Positions 1-10,765 of a stretch of DNA of 64,000 bases are shown one piece after another. Every line of letters starts with the position of its first letter. Positions within the stretch are counted from its first letter, which is position 1. Below the pieces are notes generated by a model. It saw only the letters and a program-made list of their open reading frames with translations, was not told where the DNA came from and ran no database searches. The position numbers and the translations under genes are program-made. Source of the DNA: Desulfovibrio piger. GTDB lineage: Bacteria; Desulfobacterota; Desulfovibrionia; Desulfovibrionales; Desulfovibrionaceae. The stretch covers positions 1,592,501-1,656,500 of the forward strand of contig NZ_LT630450.1 in the NCBI RefSeq assembly GCF_900116045.1, written 5' to 3'.

Positions 1-1271
1 GAAGGTTCGGGCCTGCCGCGTTCCTGCCTGTCCCGGCCGGACGAACGTCCTTTCCGCGGGGGCGTCCCGTCCGCCGCGGCCACGGCCGAAGGCGACATGG
101 GCACGCCGCGCGGCAGCAGCAGGGTATCCCCGGCGTAGATCTTCTTCTTTTCGGGGTTGGCGGCCTGGATGCGTTCCAGGGGCACGCCGCTGCGCTTGCT
201 GATCCGGGCCAGGGAGTCGGACGAGGTCTGCACCCTGGTGGGACGCCAGTTGGCGAAGGCCGAGGCCGACGGCGAGCGCAGGAAGGCCTGGGCCTGGGCC
301 TCGTTCTGGAGCGGCACATAGACGAAGGTGGAACGCTCGGTGGAGGAGATGGTCCGCTTGTGGTGCAGGTTGTAGCCCTGGAAGCTTTCCCAGCTCAGGC
401 CGCAGGCACGGCTCAGGGCCATGAGGTCGGTACCGGGGCGGGCCGTCAGGCGCCGGACCGGGGCGGGCTTGTCCTGGTCCACGGGGGTGAAGCCCAGCTG
501 GGGCAGGTTGCGCATGATCTTGCTCATGGCCAGGAAGCGCGGCACATACTGCACGGTCTCGGGCCGCAGGCGGGCTTTTTCGTCCAGCTTGTGGTTGCGT
601 TCCACCACCTCATAGAAATTCCGGGCGCCGGTGCCTTCCTTGGCCCGGCTCATCTTGCCCTCACCGGCGTTGTAGGCGGCGATGGCCGTGGGCCAGTCGC
701 GGAAATCCCCGTACAGTTTCTGGAGATAGTCGGCGGCGGCCTCGGTGGCGCGGTAGGGGTCCAGACGTTCGTCCAGCCACCAGTCCTGGGTCAGGCCGTA
801 CTTCATGCCGGTATAGGGCATGAACTGCCAGGCGCCCAGAGCCCCCACGCGGGATTCCGCATCGGGGCGGTAGCCGCTCTCCACCAGGGCCAGATAGGCC
901 AGCTCCTCAGGCATGCCGCGCGAACGGAAGACCTTGCGGGCGTAGCCCAGATAAGGCTCGGCATTGCGGGAAAAGACGCTCATGGTCCCGCGCCCCTTGC
1001 GCAGGAAGTGCTTGTACTGCAGGACGACATCCGGCATGGAGGCCTTGTGGATGTCGCGGTCGATGCGGGCCGTGTTCTGGAAGGCGGCCAGTTCCGCAGG
1101 GGTCAGCGGCTCGCCGCCCTCGTCGCCGGGGATGATGAGGGACGGCATGGAAAGGGGCTGTCCTTTTTTCTGTTTGCTGCCGCAGCCGCCCGCCAGCAGC
1201 AGGCAAAAGGCCAGAACACAGAGCACCCCCAGACGTGCGCGGCCCCTGCCGGGCCAATCAGGAACGAACAT
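1..1271 (-). CDS. Membrane-bound lytic murein transglycosylase, MltD-like, with LysM (3' end outside window)
   Basis: Cleaves the glycan strands of peptidoglycan at the cell envelope. The frame is open from the start codon at 1271 to the left edge (423 codons visible). Residues 15-30 form a hydrophobic signal ending LLLAGGC, so C30 may be a lipidated cysteine, although the lipobox is not ideal. A lysozyme-like SLT domain follows: E131 in LVESGY is the expected catalytic acid, with the family motifs GAWQFM (146-151) and AYNAGEG (199-205). A LysM peptidoglycan-binding repeat lies near residues 345-390 (SLARISKRSGVPL, IYAGDTLLLP). More LysM repeats may lie beyond the edge. The order SLT then LysM fits MltD rather than other transglycosylases. 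Confidence 0.88.
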   Translation of the reverse strand, partial: MFVPDWPGRGRARLGVLCVLAFCLLLAGGCGSKQKKGQPLSMPSLIIPGDEGGEPLTPAELAAFQNTARIDRDIHKASMPDVVLQYKHFLRKGRGTMSVFSRNAEPYLGYARKVFRSRGMPEELAYLALVESGYRPDAESRVGALGAWQFMPYTGMKYGLTQDWWLDERLDPYRATEAAADYLQKLYGDFRDWPTAIAAYNAGEGKMSRAKEGTGARNFYEVVERNHKLDEKARLRPETVQYVPRFLAMSKIMRNLPQLGFTPVDQDKPAPVRRLTARPGTDLMALSRACGLSWESFQGYNLHHKRTISSTERSTFVYVPLQNEAQAQAFLRSPSASAFANWRPTRVQTSSDSLARISKRSGVPLERIQAANPEKKKIYAGDTLLLPRGVPMSPSAVAAADGTPPRKGRSSGRDRQERGRPEP

Positions 1272-1387
1272 GCTTACTCCCGTGCCCCCGGCTTGCCATG
1301 TGCCGGGAAGCTGCGTACACAAAAAAGGATCGGGACCTTTTCCCGGTCCCTCCCTGCAACAACGCCCCCAATCATGCCGGAGACGCC

Positions 1388-2173
1388 ATGAATCAACCTT
1401 CCGAGACCCCGCTCCTGCCGGGCATGAAGCCCGTGCTGGAACTTTTGCGGACCGACCCGCAGCGCATCGACCTCGTCTTTTGCAAAAAAGGCCTGCGCAC
1501 CCGGGATGCCCAGGACGTGCAGCAGCTGTGCCGCCAGAGCGGCGTGCGCTTCAGTCTGGTGGATCAGGCGGCCCTGGACAGGCTCTGCCGCGAGGCCGCC
1601 CAGCAGAACGGCAGCGAGGCCGCGCCGCTCAACCATCAGGGCGTGGTGGCGCGCCTGACGGCCACGGATTTCCGTGACCTGGCGGACGTGCTGCGGGCCG
1701 CGTCCGAAGCGCCCCTGCCGCTGGTGGTGGCCCTGGACCAGGTCCAGGACCCGGGCAACGTGGGCACCCTGTGCCGCACCCTGTATGCCCTGGGCGGCGC
1801 GGGCGTGATCCTGCCCCGCCACAACAGCGCCTATCTGGGCCCTGCGGCCCATCGCGCCGCTGCCGGGGCCCTGGAGCGCCTGCCCGTGGCCCGGGTGACC
1901 AACCTGGCCCATGCGCTGGACGAGGCCGAGGAGGCCGGGTTCAGCATCTACGGCGCGGGCTGCGGCCCCGGCGCCGCCGATGCCTTCGAGCATGCCATGC
2001 AGCTGCCCGCCGTCCTGGTGCTGGGCAATGAAGACAAGGGCCTGCGCCCCGGGGTGGCCAAACGCTGCGGCCGGATGCTGCGCATCCCGCTGGCACGCAG
2101 GTTCGATTCGCTCAACGTGGCCCAGGCAGGGGCCATCCTGCTGGGGCTGGCCGCCATGCGCCGCCCGGGATAG
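1388..2173 (+). CDS. TrmH/SpoU-family RNA 2'-O-methyltransferase (RlmB-like)
   Basis: A 261-residue SPOUT methyltransferase expected to methylate a ribose 2'-OH in rRNA or tRNA using S-adenosylmethionine. All three SpoU motifs are visible: ALDQVQDPGNVGTLCRT (motif 1), VLVLGNEDKGL (motif 2) and IPLARRFDSLNVAQAGAIL (motif 3), which together form the trefoil-knot cofactor site. The N-terminal part (GMKPVLELLRTDPQRIDLVF) resembles the small RNA-binding domain of RlmB. The ATG at 1388 is chosen because the homologous region starts there. An in-frame ATG at 1235 would add a basic, unrelated stretch. The exact RNA target cannot be read from the sequence. The gene stands alone and a clear terminator follows. 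Confidence 0.88.
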   Translation: MNQPSETPLLPGMKPVLELLRTDPQRIDLVFCKKGLRTRDAQDVQQLCRQSGVRFSLVDQAALDRLCREAAQQNGSEAAPLNHQGVVARLTATDFRDLADVLRAASEAPLPLVVALDQVQDPGNVGTLCRTLYALGGAGVILPRHNSAYLGPAAHRAAAGALERLPVARVTNLAHALDEAEEAGFSIYGAGCGPGAADAFEHAMQLPAVLVLGNEDKGLRPGVAKRCGRMLRIPLARRFDSLNVAQAGAILLGLAAMRRPG

Positions 2174-2263
2174 CAAACACAAGCCCCTGCGCCGCATGCT
2201 GGGGGAAAAATAGCTTGGCCGCCAACAGGCGTCAACAGGAAAGGCCGCCGACGGCGCGGCCGG

Positions 2264-2297
2264 CAAGGGAGTTCCCGCGGGAGCTCCCTTGTTTTTT
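2264..2297 (+). terminator. Rho-independent terminator after the SpoU methyltransferase
   Basis: AAGGGAG at 2265-2271 pairs with CTCCCTT at 2284-2290 around a short GC-rich middle, followed by a run of T at 2292-2297. Confidence 0.8.
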
Positions 2298-2393
2298 GGC
2301 CCCTGCCGCCGGAAGAGTGCCTCTGTCCGCGTATGCCTTGACTTCCCTGCCGACAGCGATATTTTGAAATATATTTCAAATCAAGGATGTCCC

Positions 2394-2852
2394 ATGCGAC
2401 CGCAAAAATTGCGCCTCATCGCTGCCAAGCCCGCGTGCCGACGCTTCTCCCCTGACACAGGGCACGACGCGCCCGCCATGACGCTGGGCCTGGACATGCT
2501 GGAGGCACTGCGCCTGGCTGATGCCGAAGGGCTTTCGCAAGAAGAGGCCGCCCGGCAGATGAAGATTTCTCCGCCCACGTTCTGCCGCCTGCTGGCCGAA
2601 GCCCGCCGACGTGTGGCCCAGGCCCTTACCCGGGGGCTGCCCCTGGTCATGGAGGGCGGTCCCGTACGGCTGCGTTGCCAGCACCACAGGGGAGGAGAGG
2701 GCCCTCACGGCGGACACAGGCACGGGCAGCAGCCGGATGGGGCGACGCGGACGCCCGGGACAGCAGAGCAGACAGAGGAGCCGTGTCCTCCTGCCCGTCC
2801 GCGTGGCGGACACGGCTTTGGACATGGCAGGAGAGGCCGGACATCACGCTGA
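2394..2852 (+). CDS. DUF134-family predicted DNA-binding protein
   Basis: 152 residues. The first two thirds match the DUF134 pattern. A short N-terminal part (MRPQKLRLIAAKPACRRF) precedes a sigma-factor-like helix-turn-helix at about residues 38-75 (EALRLADAEGLSQEEAARQMKIS...CRLLAEARRRVAQAL), and VMEGGPVRL follows, as is typical of the family. The C-terminal tail is rich in Gly, His and Arg (GGHRHGQ, RGGHGFGHGRRG), which would suit metal binding, but that is inference. The ATG has the upstream ribosome site AAGGA. The next gene encodes an HMA-like protein 73 bases downstream on the same strand, so the two may form a unit. No target site is known. Confidence 0.75.
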   Translation: MRPQKLRLIAAKPACRRFSPDTGHDAPAMTLGLDMLEALRLADAEGLSQEEAARQMKISPPTFCRLLAEARRRVAQALTRGLPLVMEGGPVRLRCQHHRGGEGPHGGHRHGQQPDGATRTPGTAEQTEEPCPPARPRGGHGFGHGRRGRTSR

Positions 2853-2925
2853 TTTCCGGTCCGACGACGCACACCGGCGCAGGCGGCATGATGCCGTACA
2901 GGGGCGGCGCAAAGGAGCGACAGAC

Positions 2926-3591
2926 ATGCTCTGGACGAAACTCGGCATGGGCCTGCTGGGCATGGCAGGCAAGGGACTGGCCGGCAGCGGCCTTTTGCAG
3001 ACTCTCAGCCAGGGGCTGGGCACCGGTAAAGGCGGCGGCTCCGGTAAAGGTATGGGATGCGGCAGAGGCGGCTCCCTGCACGGCAGCGGCATGAAGGGGA
3101 GCCGCAGCGGCAAAGACGGCAAGGGCTGCCGCCAGACGGACGCCCCGGCCCTTGATGAGCTGCTGACCGGCCTCCTGCAACGCCAGACCACCGTGGGCGA
3201 GACCGTACGCACCTTCCTGCCTGCCGCGTCTCCGCACGAGACCGGAGCGGAGACCATCGACGTGCAGGCCCTGCCAGCAGGCACCGCAGCATCGACGGCC
3301 GTGGACAGCGCGGATATGGAGGCCGCCATGCGTGCCCTGCTGGGGAGTATCCACCATTTCAGCGACGGACGTGTCCGCCTGCGTCATCCCCTGTTCCGGG
3401 AAAGCAGCACGTTCGGGGCCCTGTACACGCTGCTGTGCGAGGGGACCGGCATCCGGGAGGCCACATTCAACGCCGTCACCGGCTCCGCTCTGCTGACCTA
3501 TGATCCCGGCCAAATGAGCCGCACGGAATTCCTGCAGCAGGCCCTGCCCCTGGGGGCCTGCCTGCTGGAATGGGAGGCCCGGCAGTCCTGA
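2926..3591 (+). CDS. Gly-rich protein with C-terminal HMA-like (HMA_2) domain
   Basis: 221 residues. Residues 1-35 are hydrophobic with small residues (LGMGLLGMAGKGLAGSGLL), followed by a Gly/Lys/Ser-rich segment (GTGKGGGSGKGMGCGRGGS) that may be flexible. The last ~80 residues (SDGRVRLRHPLFR...GIREATFNAVTGSALLTYD...) follow the ferredoxin-like fold pattern of HMA_2 domains. The CxxC metal site of classic heavy-metal-associated domains is absent. The ATG is preceded by AAAGGAG; in-frame upstream codons look non-homologous. The location next to a DUF134 gene hints at a metal- or membrane-linked role. The function is unknown. Confidence 0.65.
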   Translation: MLWTKLGMGLLGMAGKGLAGSGLLQTLSQGLGTGKGGGSGKGMGCGRGGSLHGSGMKGSRSGKDGKGCRQTDAPALDELLTGLLQRQTTVGETVRTFLPAASPHETGAETIDVQALPAGTAASTAVDSADMEAAMRALLGSIHHFSDGRVRLRHPLFRESSTFGALYTLLCEGTGIREATFNAVTGSALLTYDPGQMSRTEFLQQALPLGACLLEWEARQS

Positions 3592-3747
3592 TCTTGCCCG
3601 GGCCTGTCCCCGTCCCGGCGGCAGGCCTGCCGTACGGCCCGGTGATGCGGCAAGGTGACAACGTATAAAGCCACACCTGCTTTCTGCCCTCTTCGCTGCA
3701 AGAGGCTGCAGCTCACCACCTCCCCGCTCTGGACCAACACCATGGAA

Positions 3748-3776
3748 TAAAAAAGGAGCCTGTCATGACAGGCTCC
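3748..3776 (-). terminator. Rho-independent terminator of era-yggS
   Basis: A perfect inverted repeat, GGAGCCTGTCATGACAGGCTCC (3755-3776, 22 bases, palindromic), is followed on the minus strand by six T (plus-strand A at 3749-3754). Confidence 0.85.
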
Positions 3777-3799
3777 TCGCATATCCTCGTGATGGTCCG

Positions 3800-4528
3800 T
3801 CAGGCAGTGACCTTGGGCGGACGGGGGCCGAAGATGTCCGTACCTATGCGCACCAGGGTGGCCCCTTCGGCCACGGCCGCGGCAAAGTCGCCGGACATGC
3901 CCATGGAAAGATGGGGCAGCGGCAGGCCGGTGCGCGCCCGCAAGTCCTCGCGCAGGCGGTACAGGCGGGCAAAGTAGGGCCGCGCGGCCTCGCCCGCGTC
4001 GAAGACGGGCGGCAGGCACATGAGCCCCTGCAGCTCCAGATGGGGGCAGTGCGCCAGCACATGCTCCGCCAGTCCGGGCAGGGCATCGGCCATGATGCCG
4101 GCTTTCTGGGGCTCCTCGCCCACATTGATCTCGCACAGCACGGGCTGGACCACGTCCAGCGCGGCGGCGCGCTTTTCCAGCGCATCGGCCAGCTTGACGG
4201 AATCCAGGGTGTGTACCAGGGCAAAGGCCCCGGCCACCTGCGCGGCCTTGCGGCTCTGCACATGGCCGATCATGTGCCAGCGGATGTCACGGCATTGGGG
4301 CTGGTCCACCAGCTCCTGCCGTTTCTGCAGGGCTTCCTGCACATAGTTCTCGCCAAAATCCACCTGTCCGGCGGCAGCCACACAGGCCACGTCAGCGGCC
4401 GGATGCAGCTTGGAAACAGCGATCAGGCGTACCTCTTCCGGCGTGCGGCCGGCACGGGCGACGGCCTCGCCCAGCCGCTCCAGCACGGAACGGTAGCGTT
4501 CACGCAAGGCGGAATCATCCATCATCAT
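3800..4528 (-). CDS. yggS: YggS-family pyridoxal-phosphate homeostasis protein
   Basis: 242-residue single-domain PLP-binding protein (fold type III barrel) of the YggS/PROSC family. It is thought to buffer PLP and affect amino-acid metabolism and has no known catalytic activity. Family motifs seen: LIAVSKLHPAADV (PLP lysine in VSK), FGENYVQEA, WHMIGHVQSRK, SMGMSGDFAAAV and VRIGTDIFGPR near the end. Three tandem ATG codons occur at 4528, 4525 and 4522. The first is chosen because GAGGAAA lies at the right spacing. The gene begins 8 bases after the era stop, so the two are co-transcribed, and a strong terminator follows. Confidence 0.93.
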   Translation of the reverse strand: MMMDDSALRERYRSVLERLGEAVARAGRTPEEVRLIAVSKLHPAADVACVAAAGQVDFGENYVQEALQKRQELVDQPQCRDIRWHMIGHVQSRKAAQVAGAFALVHTLDSVKLADALEKRAAALDVVQPVLCEINVGEEPQKAGIMADALPGLAEHVLAHCPHLELQGLMCLPPVFDAGEAARPYFARLYRLREDLRARTGLPLPHLSMGMSGDFAAAVAEGATLVRIGTDIFGPRPPKVTA

Positions 4529-4536
4529 GCTTTCCT

Positions 4537-5466
4537 CTACAGGGATTCGGCCCCCATGCCCAGCTCGCGCAGGAAGGCCGTGTCTTCCGTCCAGTTCTCC
4601 CGGACCTTGACCCACAGTTCCAGATGCACCTTGCCGCCGATGAGCTCGCGGATGTCCTGACGGGCCTCCATGCCCACCTGCTTCAGCACCGAGCCGCCGC
4701 GGCCGATGACCATGCCCTTGTGCATGGGACGGGCCACATAGATGACGGTGTGGATGATGGTCTGTTCACGCTCGGGGTCTTCTTCCCAGTTCTCCACCTC
4801 CACGGCGATGCCGTAGGGCACTTCCTGGCGCAGGTGCAGGAAGAGCTTCTCGCGCACGATCTCGGCGGCCATGAAGCGCACCGGCGCGGTGGAGATCTGG
4901 TCCTCGGGGAACTGGGCCATGCCCTCGGGCAGCTGCTTCTTGATGAGCCTGGCCAGTTCGGGCAGGCCGTCCTTGTTCAGGGCCGACACCGGGAAGATCT
5001 CGGCACGGGGCCACATCTCGTTGAGACGGGTCAGCAGGGGCAGCATGCGGCTCTTGTCGGCGAACAGGTCCACCTTGTTGGCCACCACCACCATGGGGCG
5101 CTCGTCGCTGGCCAGGGCCTCGGCCACGGGCGCCAGGTCCCGGTCCAGATATTCGGGATGGCGGATGTACAGGTGGGCGTCCAGCACGGGCATGATGACA
5201 TCGGCCTGGCCGAGGCTCTGCCACACGGCCTGGATCATGGTCTTGCTCAGGCGGCCGCGCACCTGCGACAGGCCGGGCGTGTCCATGAAGATGGCCTGGG
5301 CATCGCCGTCCGTCAGGATGCCCACGATCTGGTTGCGGGTGGTCTGGGGCTTGGGCGTGACGATGGTCACCTTCTGGCCCATGAGACCGTTCAGCAGGGT
5401 CGATTTGCCGGCATTGGGCGGCCCCATGAGCGCCACCCAGCCGCAACGGTAGTTCTGACCGTTCAT
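4537..5466 (-). CDS. era: GTPase Era
   Basis: 309 residues. Era is an essential GTPase that binds 16S rRNA and assists 30S subunit maturation at the cytoplasmic side of the membrane. The P-loop GPPNAGKS is at residues 15-22, then a switch region ([13 protein letters not shown]), the G3 motif DTPG, and G4 NKVD. The C-terminal KH RNA-binding domain is complete, with the [17 protein letters not shown] signature followed by HLELWVKV. The ATG at 5466 has GAGGAAAG upstream. It is first in the pair era-yggS. Confidence 0.96.
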   Translation of the reverse strand: MNGQNYRCGWVALMGPPNAGKSTLLNGLMGQKVTIVTPKPQTTRNQIVGILTDGDAQAIFMDTPGLSQVRGRLSKTMIQAVWQSLGQADVIMPVLDAHLYIRHPEYLDRDLAPVAEALASDERPMVVVANKVDLFADKSRMLPLLTRLNEMWPRAEIFPVSALNKDGLPELARLIKKQLPEGMAQFPEDQISTAPVRFMAAEIVREKLFLHLRQEVPYGIAVEVENWEEDPEREQTIIHTVIYVARPMHKGMVIGRGGSVLKQVGMEARQDIRELIGGKVHLELWVKVRENWTEDTAFLRELGMGAESL

Positions 5467-5816
5467 TGTCTTTCCTCGTATATATGTCATGAAAAAATGC
5501 GTGTCTGAGCCCTGTCTCCCATATCCGGCGCGCCTGGTCAAGCGCGGGGAAGGGGCGCACGGCCGCCGCGGGGCGGCGCATGACAGGGCGGGACGGGGAT
5601 GACGGCGGCGGGGAAGGAGGCGGGGACGGCGGCGCCGTGACGGGGAGCGGACGGGGAAACGGGCCGGCACAGGCGGGGACGGCCGGGAGGGAAAGGGGCC
5701 TTGCGCGCATGATCCACGCGCCTGCCGCGCGGCCGGAGCCGGGCGCGGACGTCCGCGAGGCGGCCGTGCGCCCTGACGGAAAGGACGATGCCCCTGGGCT
5801 GCCGGAGCGGCAGGCA
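5467..5816. other. Intergenic, 350 bases, no gene seen
   Basis: Very GC-rich spacer between the start of era and the end of the PAS/GGDEF gene. Open frames crossing it have no homology-like segments or ribosome sites. It should hold the era promoter, but no convincing -35/-10 pair was found. Confidence 0.6.
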
Positions 5817-7436
5817 TCAGAGCCGGGGGTCGTCCCCCGAAACCTTTCTGCCCGTACGGGCCTCCAGCCAGGCCCGGATGCGGGCATGGGAGGCGGCCCG
5901 CACCTGCTTTTTCTCTTCCATCATGCGGGCATCGGCCTGACGCAGCAGCACATCGGGCGGCACGGAACCGTCGTCCGAATCGGCCAGGCCGAAAGCAAGT
6001 TCCAGCGGCAGGCCGCCGCCGGCATTCCAGGCCTCCAGGGCCTTGCGGATGATGGCCAGGCGTTTGCGCACCACGCTGCCGGGACAGGAGAGCACCAGCA
6101 CGAACTCGTCCCCGCCCAGACGCGCCAGACAGTCTTCCTGCCGGATATGCCGCGAAAGCTGCTGGGCCGCGGTACGCAGCAGTTCGTCACCGGCATGGTG
6201 CCCGAGATGGTCGTTGATCATCTTCAGGCCGTTGACATCGGCCATGAGGATGCACAGGGGGCCCCGGCGCAGGCGCAGCTGCTGCAGCAGCCCGTCCAGA
6301 TGGTAACGGTTGTAGACACCTGTCAGGGAATCCACACGGATCTTCTCTTCCAGCACATTGCGGTCGTGCTGCAGGGAACTGATGTCCGTATGCATGCCCA
6401 CGATGCGCAAGGCGTGTCCCCGGCTGTCCCGGCTGGTCACGCAGCCGCGCCCCAGCACCCACAGCCAGGAGCCGTCGGCCTTGCGGATGCGGTAGGTGCA
6501 GGCAAAGGAGTCCCCCTCCGCGGGAGACGCCGCCACCCGCATCTGCATGGTCACTGTCTTTTCGTAATCGTCAGGATGCACGGCGCGCGTCCAGGATTCC
6601 AGCTCGGGGGGGAAGGTCTCGGACGTGTGTCCCAGCATGGCCAGATAATTCTGGCTGTAATAGACCTTGCCGGTGGTGGCGTCCCAGTCCCACAGGCCGT
6701 CGCTGCAGGCATCCATGGCCAGCAGCAGGCGGTCGGCGCCGCCCACCGTGGCGGCCTTGCCCGCCAGGAAGGGCGCCAGACTGCCCGAGACCACCAGGGC
6801 CCGCCCGTCTCCATCCCGTTTCAGGACAGAGGCCGTCAGCAGCAGGGGCAGCTCTTCGGAACGGGAGGGCATCAGCAGCAGGGTCTGCCGTCCCGAACAC
6901 AGGGGGATGTCCAGCCAGCGGCGCAGGCGCGCCAGTGTCCCCGCTGCCCGGTAACGGCGGCGCAAAAGGCGCAGGCCCCCCTTGTCCAGCGGCCCCGCCA
7001 CGGGGCGCAGGCCCAGCAGGACGGCACCGCGGACGTCCAGCAGCAGGTCCCCTTCTTTCCGGGCATAGGTCCAGTAGCCGGCGTCGTCCCCCATCGACAG
7101 GGAAATGTCGTCCAGCAGGTCGATCGTGGCAAGGACCGTCCGCGGCCTGCCGTCGGCGCCGCACCGGATGACGTGCAGCGCCTCGCGGACCCGCCTGCCG
7201 TTGCAGGCATAGGAACAGGTCTGGCAGCCGGGGCTCTTCCCGGCCAGGACCATCTGGCGCTGGCGTTGCAGGGAACGGCGCTGGGGTTCCGGCAGCCGGT
7301 CCAGGAAGGCCGTCATGGTCTGCGGCGCCGTCTCCGGTGCCAGTCCCAGCAGGAGCAGGGCCGGCGAACAGAAGATGAGCCTGTCCGTCGGGAGGTGCCA
7401 GGTGAAACAGGGGGCGGAATGGGTAGGAAACGACAC
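5817..7436 (-). CDS. Cytoplasmic PAS-GGDEF diguanylate cyclase
   Basis: 539 residues, no membrane segment. Makes the second messenger cyclic di-GMP from two GTP. The N-terminal ~240 residues are poorly recognisable and may contain degenerate PAS-like sensor units (cysteines at CQTCSYAC may matter). A PAS/PAC module follows at about 240-360 ([35 protein letters not shown]), then a GGDEF domain. The active-site motif RLGGDEF ends at residue 445. The product-inhibition I-site RQED sits the canonical five residues upstream, so feedback control is expected. [18 protein letters not shown] is the usual GTP/metal region. No EAL domain is present. Its upstream region carries repeated TGATAACAG motifs. 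Confidence 0.88.
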   Translation of the reverse strand: MSFPTHSAPCFTWHLPTDRLIFCSPALLLLGLAPETAPQTMTAFLDRLPEPQRRSLQRQRQMVLAGKSPGCQTCSYACNGRRVREALHVIRCGADGRPRTVLATIDLLDDISLSMGDDAGYWTYARKEGDLLLDVRGAVLLGLRPVAGPLDKGGLRLLRRRYRAAGTLARLRRWLDIPLCSGRQTLLLMPSRSEELPLLLTASVLKRDGDGRALVVSGSLAPFLAGKAATVGGADRLLLAMDACSDGLWDWDATTGKVYYSQNYLAMLGHTSETFPPELESWTRAVHPDDYEKTVTMQMRVAASPAEGDSFACTYRIRKADGSWLWVLGRGCVTSRDSRGHALRIVGMHTDISSLQHDRNVLEEKIRVDSLTGVYNRYHLDGLLQQLRLRRGPLCILMADVNGLKMINDHLGHHAGDELLRTAAQQLSRHIRQEDCLARLGGDEFVLVLSCPGSVVRKRLAIIRKALEAWNAGGGLPLELAFGLADSDDGSVPPDVLLRQADARMMEEKKQVRAASHARIRAWLEARTGRKVSGDDPRL

Positions 7437-7496
7437 GGTCCCTCACTTGTTTCGGGGATGCGGAGCGTGGCATTACCCTATCATAAATTGATATAA

Positions 7497-7551
7497 AAAA
7501 TCAACTTTGCGATATTTTCCTGTCCTGCCGGGCTGTTATCAAAAACTGTTA

Positions 7552-7554
<3 letters not shown>
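7497..7554 (-). promoter_or_regulatory. AT-rich control region upstream of the PAS/GGDEF gene with repeated CTGTTATCA
   Basis: CTGTTATCA occurs at 7533-7541 and again at 7546-7554, 13 bases apart, and an ATCAACTTT motif lies at about 7500-7508. The block is far more AT-rich than its surroundings and lies just upstream of the cyclase start and over the end of tgt. Similar motifs occur near 28.6-28.7 kb and 60.7 kb. Which protein binds is unknown. Confidence 0.4.
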
Positions 7555-8832
<1,278 letters not shown>

Positions 8833-8849
8833 TCATCCGAGGAGCCGTC

Positions 8850-9977
8850 ATGAGCTGCACTTTCACTCCTTCCCGCTGTCATATCCGCCTGGGGGCCCTT
8901 GTCCGCAACTTCAGCCGCATGGGCCGGCCCGGCAGCCTCATGCCCGTCATCAAATCCGACGCCTACGGCCACGGCATGACCGAAGTGGCCCACGCCCTGG
9001 ACGCCGCCGGCGCCCGCCACTTTGCCGTGGGCACCGTGGCCGAAGGGGCCTGCCTGCGCCAGGACGGCCTGGCCCAGCTCATCCTGCCCCTGCTGGGCTG
9101 CCTGGACGATGAGGACTGGCAGCAGGCCAGTGCCTGCGGCCTGACGCCCCTCGTCACCGGCTTCGAGGCCCTGGAAAAGGCCGCCGCCCTGGGCAACCCC
9201 GCCGACCCCTGGGGCGTGGCCATCAAACTGGACACGGGCATGAGCCGCCTGGGCTTCGGCGCGGAAGACATCCCGGCCCTGCTGGAACGCCTGCGCGCCT
9301 GCCCCGGCCTCAAGCCCATCCTGGCCGTCTCGCACTTCCCCTGTGCCGACATGCCGGAAAAGGAAGATTTCACCCGCCGCCAGCTGGAAAAGTTCACGGC
9401 CATGACCGACAGCCTGCGGGCGGCCTACCCGGAGCTCAGGCGTTCCCTGGCCAATTCGGCCGGGACCATGGGCTGGCCCGGGAGCCGCTTCGAGCTCTGC
9501 CGCCCCGGCTTCTCGCTCTATGGCGGCAACCCCTTCCGGGGCACGGCCTGGGAAGGACGCGGCGCGGGCCTGGAACCCGTCATGGAAGTGAGCGCCCCCC
9601 TGCTGCAGGTGCGCCACCTCAAGCCCGGTGAAGGCATCTCCTACGGGCAGACTTTCATCGCCCCGCGCGAGATGCGCGTGGCCGTGGTGGGCGCGGGCTA
9701 TGCCGTGGGCTATCCCCGCGGCGCCTCCGGCCGCATCCATGTGCTGGTCAACGGCCGCCGTGCGCCCCAGGTGGGCCGCATCTGCATGGGCATGTTCATG
9801 GTCGACGTCACGGGCCTTCCGGCGCGCGCCGGTGACACGGCCTGGCTGCTGGGCGGCCCTGCCGCGCCGGGCGAGACGCCCGTCGGCATCGACGAGCTGG
9901 CCGGAGCCTGCGGCGGCTTCGCCTACGAGCTGCTCTGCCTGCTGGGCCAGGGCAGCCCGCGCGTGTACCACAAATAG
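8850..9977 (+). CDS. alr: Alanine racemase
   Basis: 375 residues. Interconverts L- and D-alanine for peptidoglycan. The PLP lysine K35 lies in the signature VIKSDAYGHG, and the second catalytic residue, the tyrosine of GISYGQTF, is present in the C-terminal beta domain. VGRICMGMFMVDV is the conserved substrate-site block. The ATG at 8850 has GAGGAG upstream; an in-frame ATG at 8793 would add 19 residues without support. It is divergent from tgt and not obviously in an operon. Confidence 0.95.
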   Translation: MSCTFTPSRCHIRLGALVRNFSRMGRPGSLMPVIKSDAYGHGMTEVAHALDAAGARHFAVGTVAEGACLRQDGLAQLILPLLGCLDDEDWQQASACGLTPLVTGFEALEKAAALGNPADPWGVAIKLDTGMSRLGFGAEDIPALLERLRACPGLKPILAVSHFPCADMPEKEDFTRRQLEKFTAMTDSLRAAYPELRRSLANSAGTMGWPGSRFELCRPGFSLYGGNPFRGTAWEGRGAGLEPVMEVSAPLLQVRHLKPGEGISYGQTFIAPREMRVAVVGAGYAVGYPRGASGRIHVLVNGRRAPQVGRICMGMFMVDVTGLPARAGDTAWLLGGPAAPGETPVGIDELAGACGGFAYELLCLLGQGSPRVYHK

Positions 9978-10102
9978 GGCGGGAGCGCGGCCCCGGCGCA
10001 GCGTGCCCGTCCCTCACGCGGGGCAGGCCTGCCCGTGGCCCGCGGGAACGGTCCCGCGGCCGCCCCCAAAAAGATTTTTCCGCCGCTTTTGCGGCCGAAA
10101 AC

Positions 10103-10131
10103 TTGACAGACGCGCCGCTTGCGGCTATAGA
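10103..10131 (+). promoter_or_regulatory. Strong sigma70-type promoter of the rpsF operon
   Basis: Consensus TTGACA at 10103-10108, exactly 17 bases, then TATAGA at 10126-10131. Transcription should start near 10138, leaving a leader of about 50 bases before rpsF. Such leaders can bind S6:S18 for feedback control in other bacteria; that was not verified here. Confidence 0.75.
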
Positions 10132-10189
10132 GCGTCTTCCCTTGCTCGTACCAGAGGGGTACGGGCTGTCAGTCCAAAAGGAGATAACC

Positions 10190-10492
10190 ATGCGGAAATT
10201 CGAAACCCTGCTCCTCCTTTCGCCGGAGCTGTCCGCCGAGACCCGTGAGGGCATCCTGACCGCCCTGACCGGCGTGGTGGAACGCGAAAACGGCGTCATG
10301 GAAGAAGTGGATCACTGGGGCATGCGCGATCTGGCCTACCCCGTGCGCAAGCAGATGCGCGGCTACTATGTGCGCCTCGTGTACCAGGCTCCCGCCGAAC
10401 TGGTGGCCGAACTGGAACGCAACGTGCGCATCACCGACGGCATCTTCAAGTTCGTGACCGTCAAACTGGCTGAAGAAGTGGAGGTCGCGTAA
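10190..10492 (+). CDS. rpsF: 30S ribosomal protein S6
   Basis: 100 residues. Binds 16S rRNA as a heterodimer with S18 in the platform of the small subunit. Typical start [14 protein letters not shown] and the conserved [19 protein letters not shown] segment. The strong ribosome site AAGGAG precedes the ATG. The stop overlaps the rpsR start by one base (TAATG), which couples the two products. Confidence 0.97.
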   Translation: MRKFETLLLLSPELSAETREGILTALTGVVERENGVMEEVDHWGMRDLAYPVRKQMRGYYVRLVYQAPAELVAELERNVRITDGIFKFVTVKLAEEVEVA

Positions 10493-10755
10493 TGGCTTTC
10501 AAGAAGAAGTTTGCCCCCCGTCGCAAGTTCTGCCGCTTCTGCGCGGACAAGGATCTGCCCCTGAACTACAAGCGCCCCGACATCCTGCGCGACTTCATCA
10601 CCGAACGCGGCAAGATCATCGCCCGCCGCATCACCGGTACCTGCGCGCACCATCAGCGCCTGCTGACCCGCGAGATCAAGCGTGCCCGCCAGATGGCCCT
10701 GCTCATCTACACCGCCACGCATGATTCCACCGTCAAGAAAAAGAGCATGATCTAA
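10492..10755 (+). CDS. rpsR: 30S ribosomal protein S18
   Basis: 87 residues, basic. Partner of S6 on 16S rRNA. Contains CRFCADK near the N-terminus, [17 protein letters not shown] and the [20 protein letters not shown] signature. The two cysteines of CRFC plus CAHH suggest a zinc-binding form. The ATG overlaps the rpsF stop by one base. Confidence 0.97.
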   Translation: MAFKKKFAPRRKFCRFCADKDLPLNYKRPDILRDFITERGKIIARRITGTCAHHQRLLTREIKRARQMALLIYTATHDSTVKKKSMI

Positions 10756-10765
10756 GGAGGCGCAC

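Noticed and set aside
5580..7496. 638-codon plus-strand open frame opposite the PAS/GGDEF gene
   Set aside because: Antisense shadow of a protein with intact PAS and GGDEF motifs.
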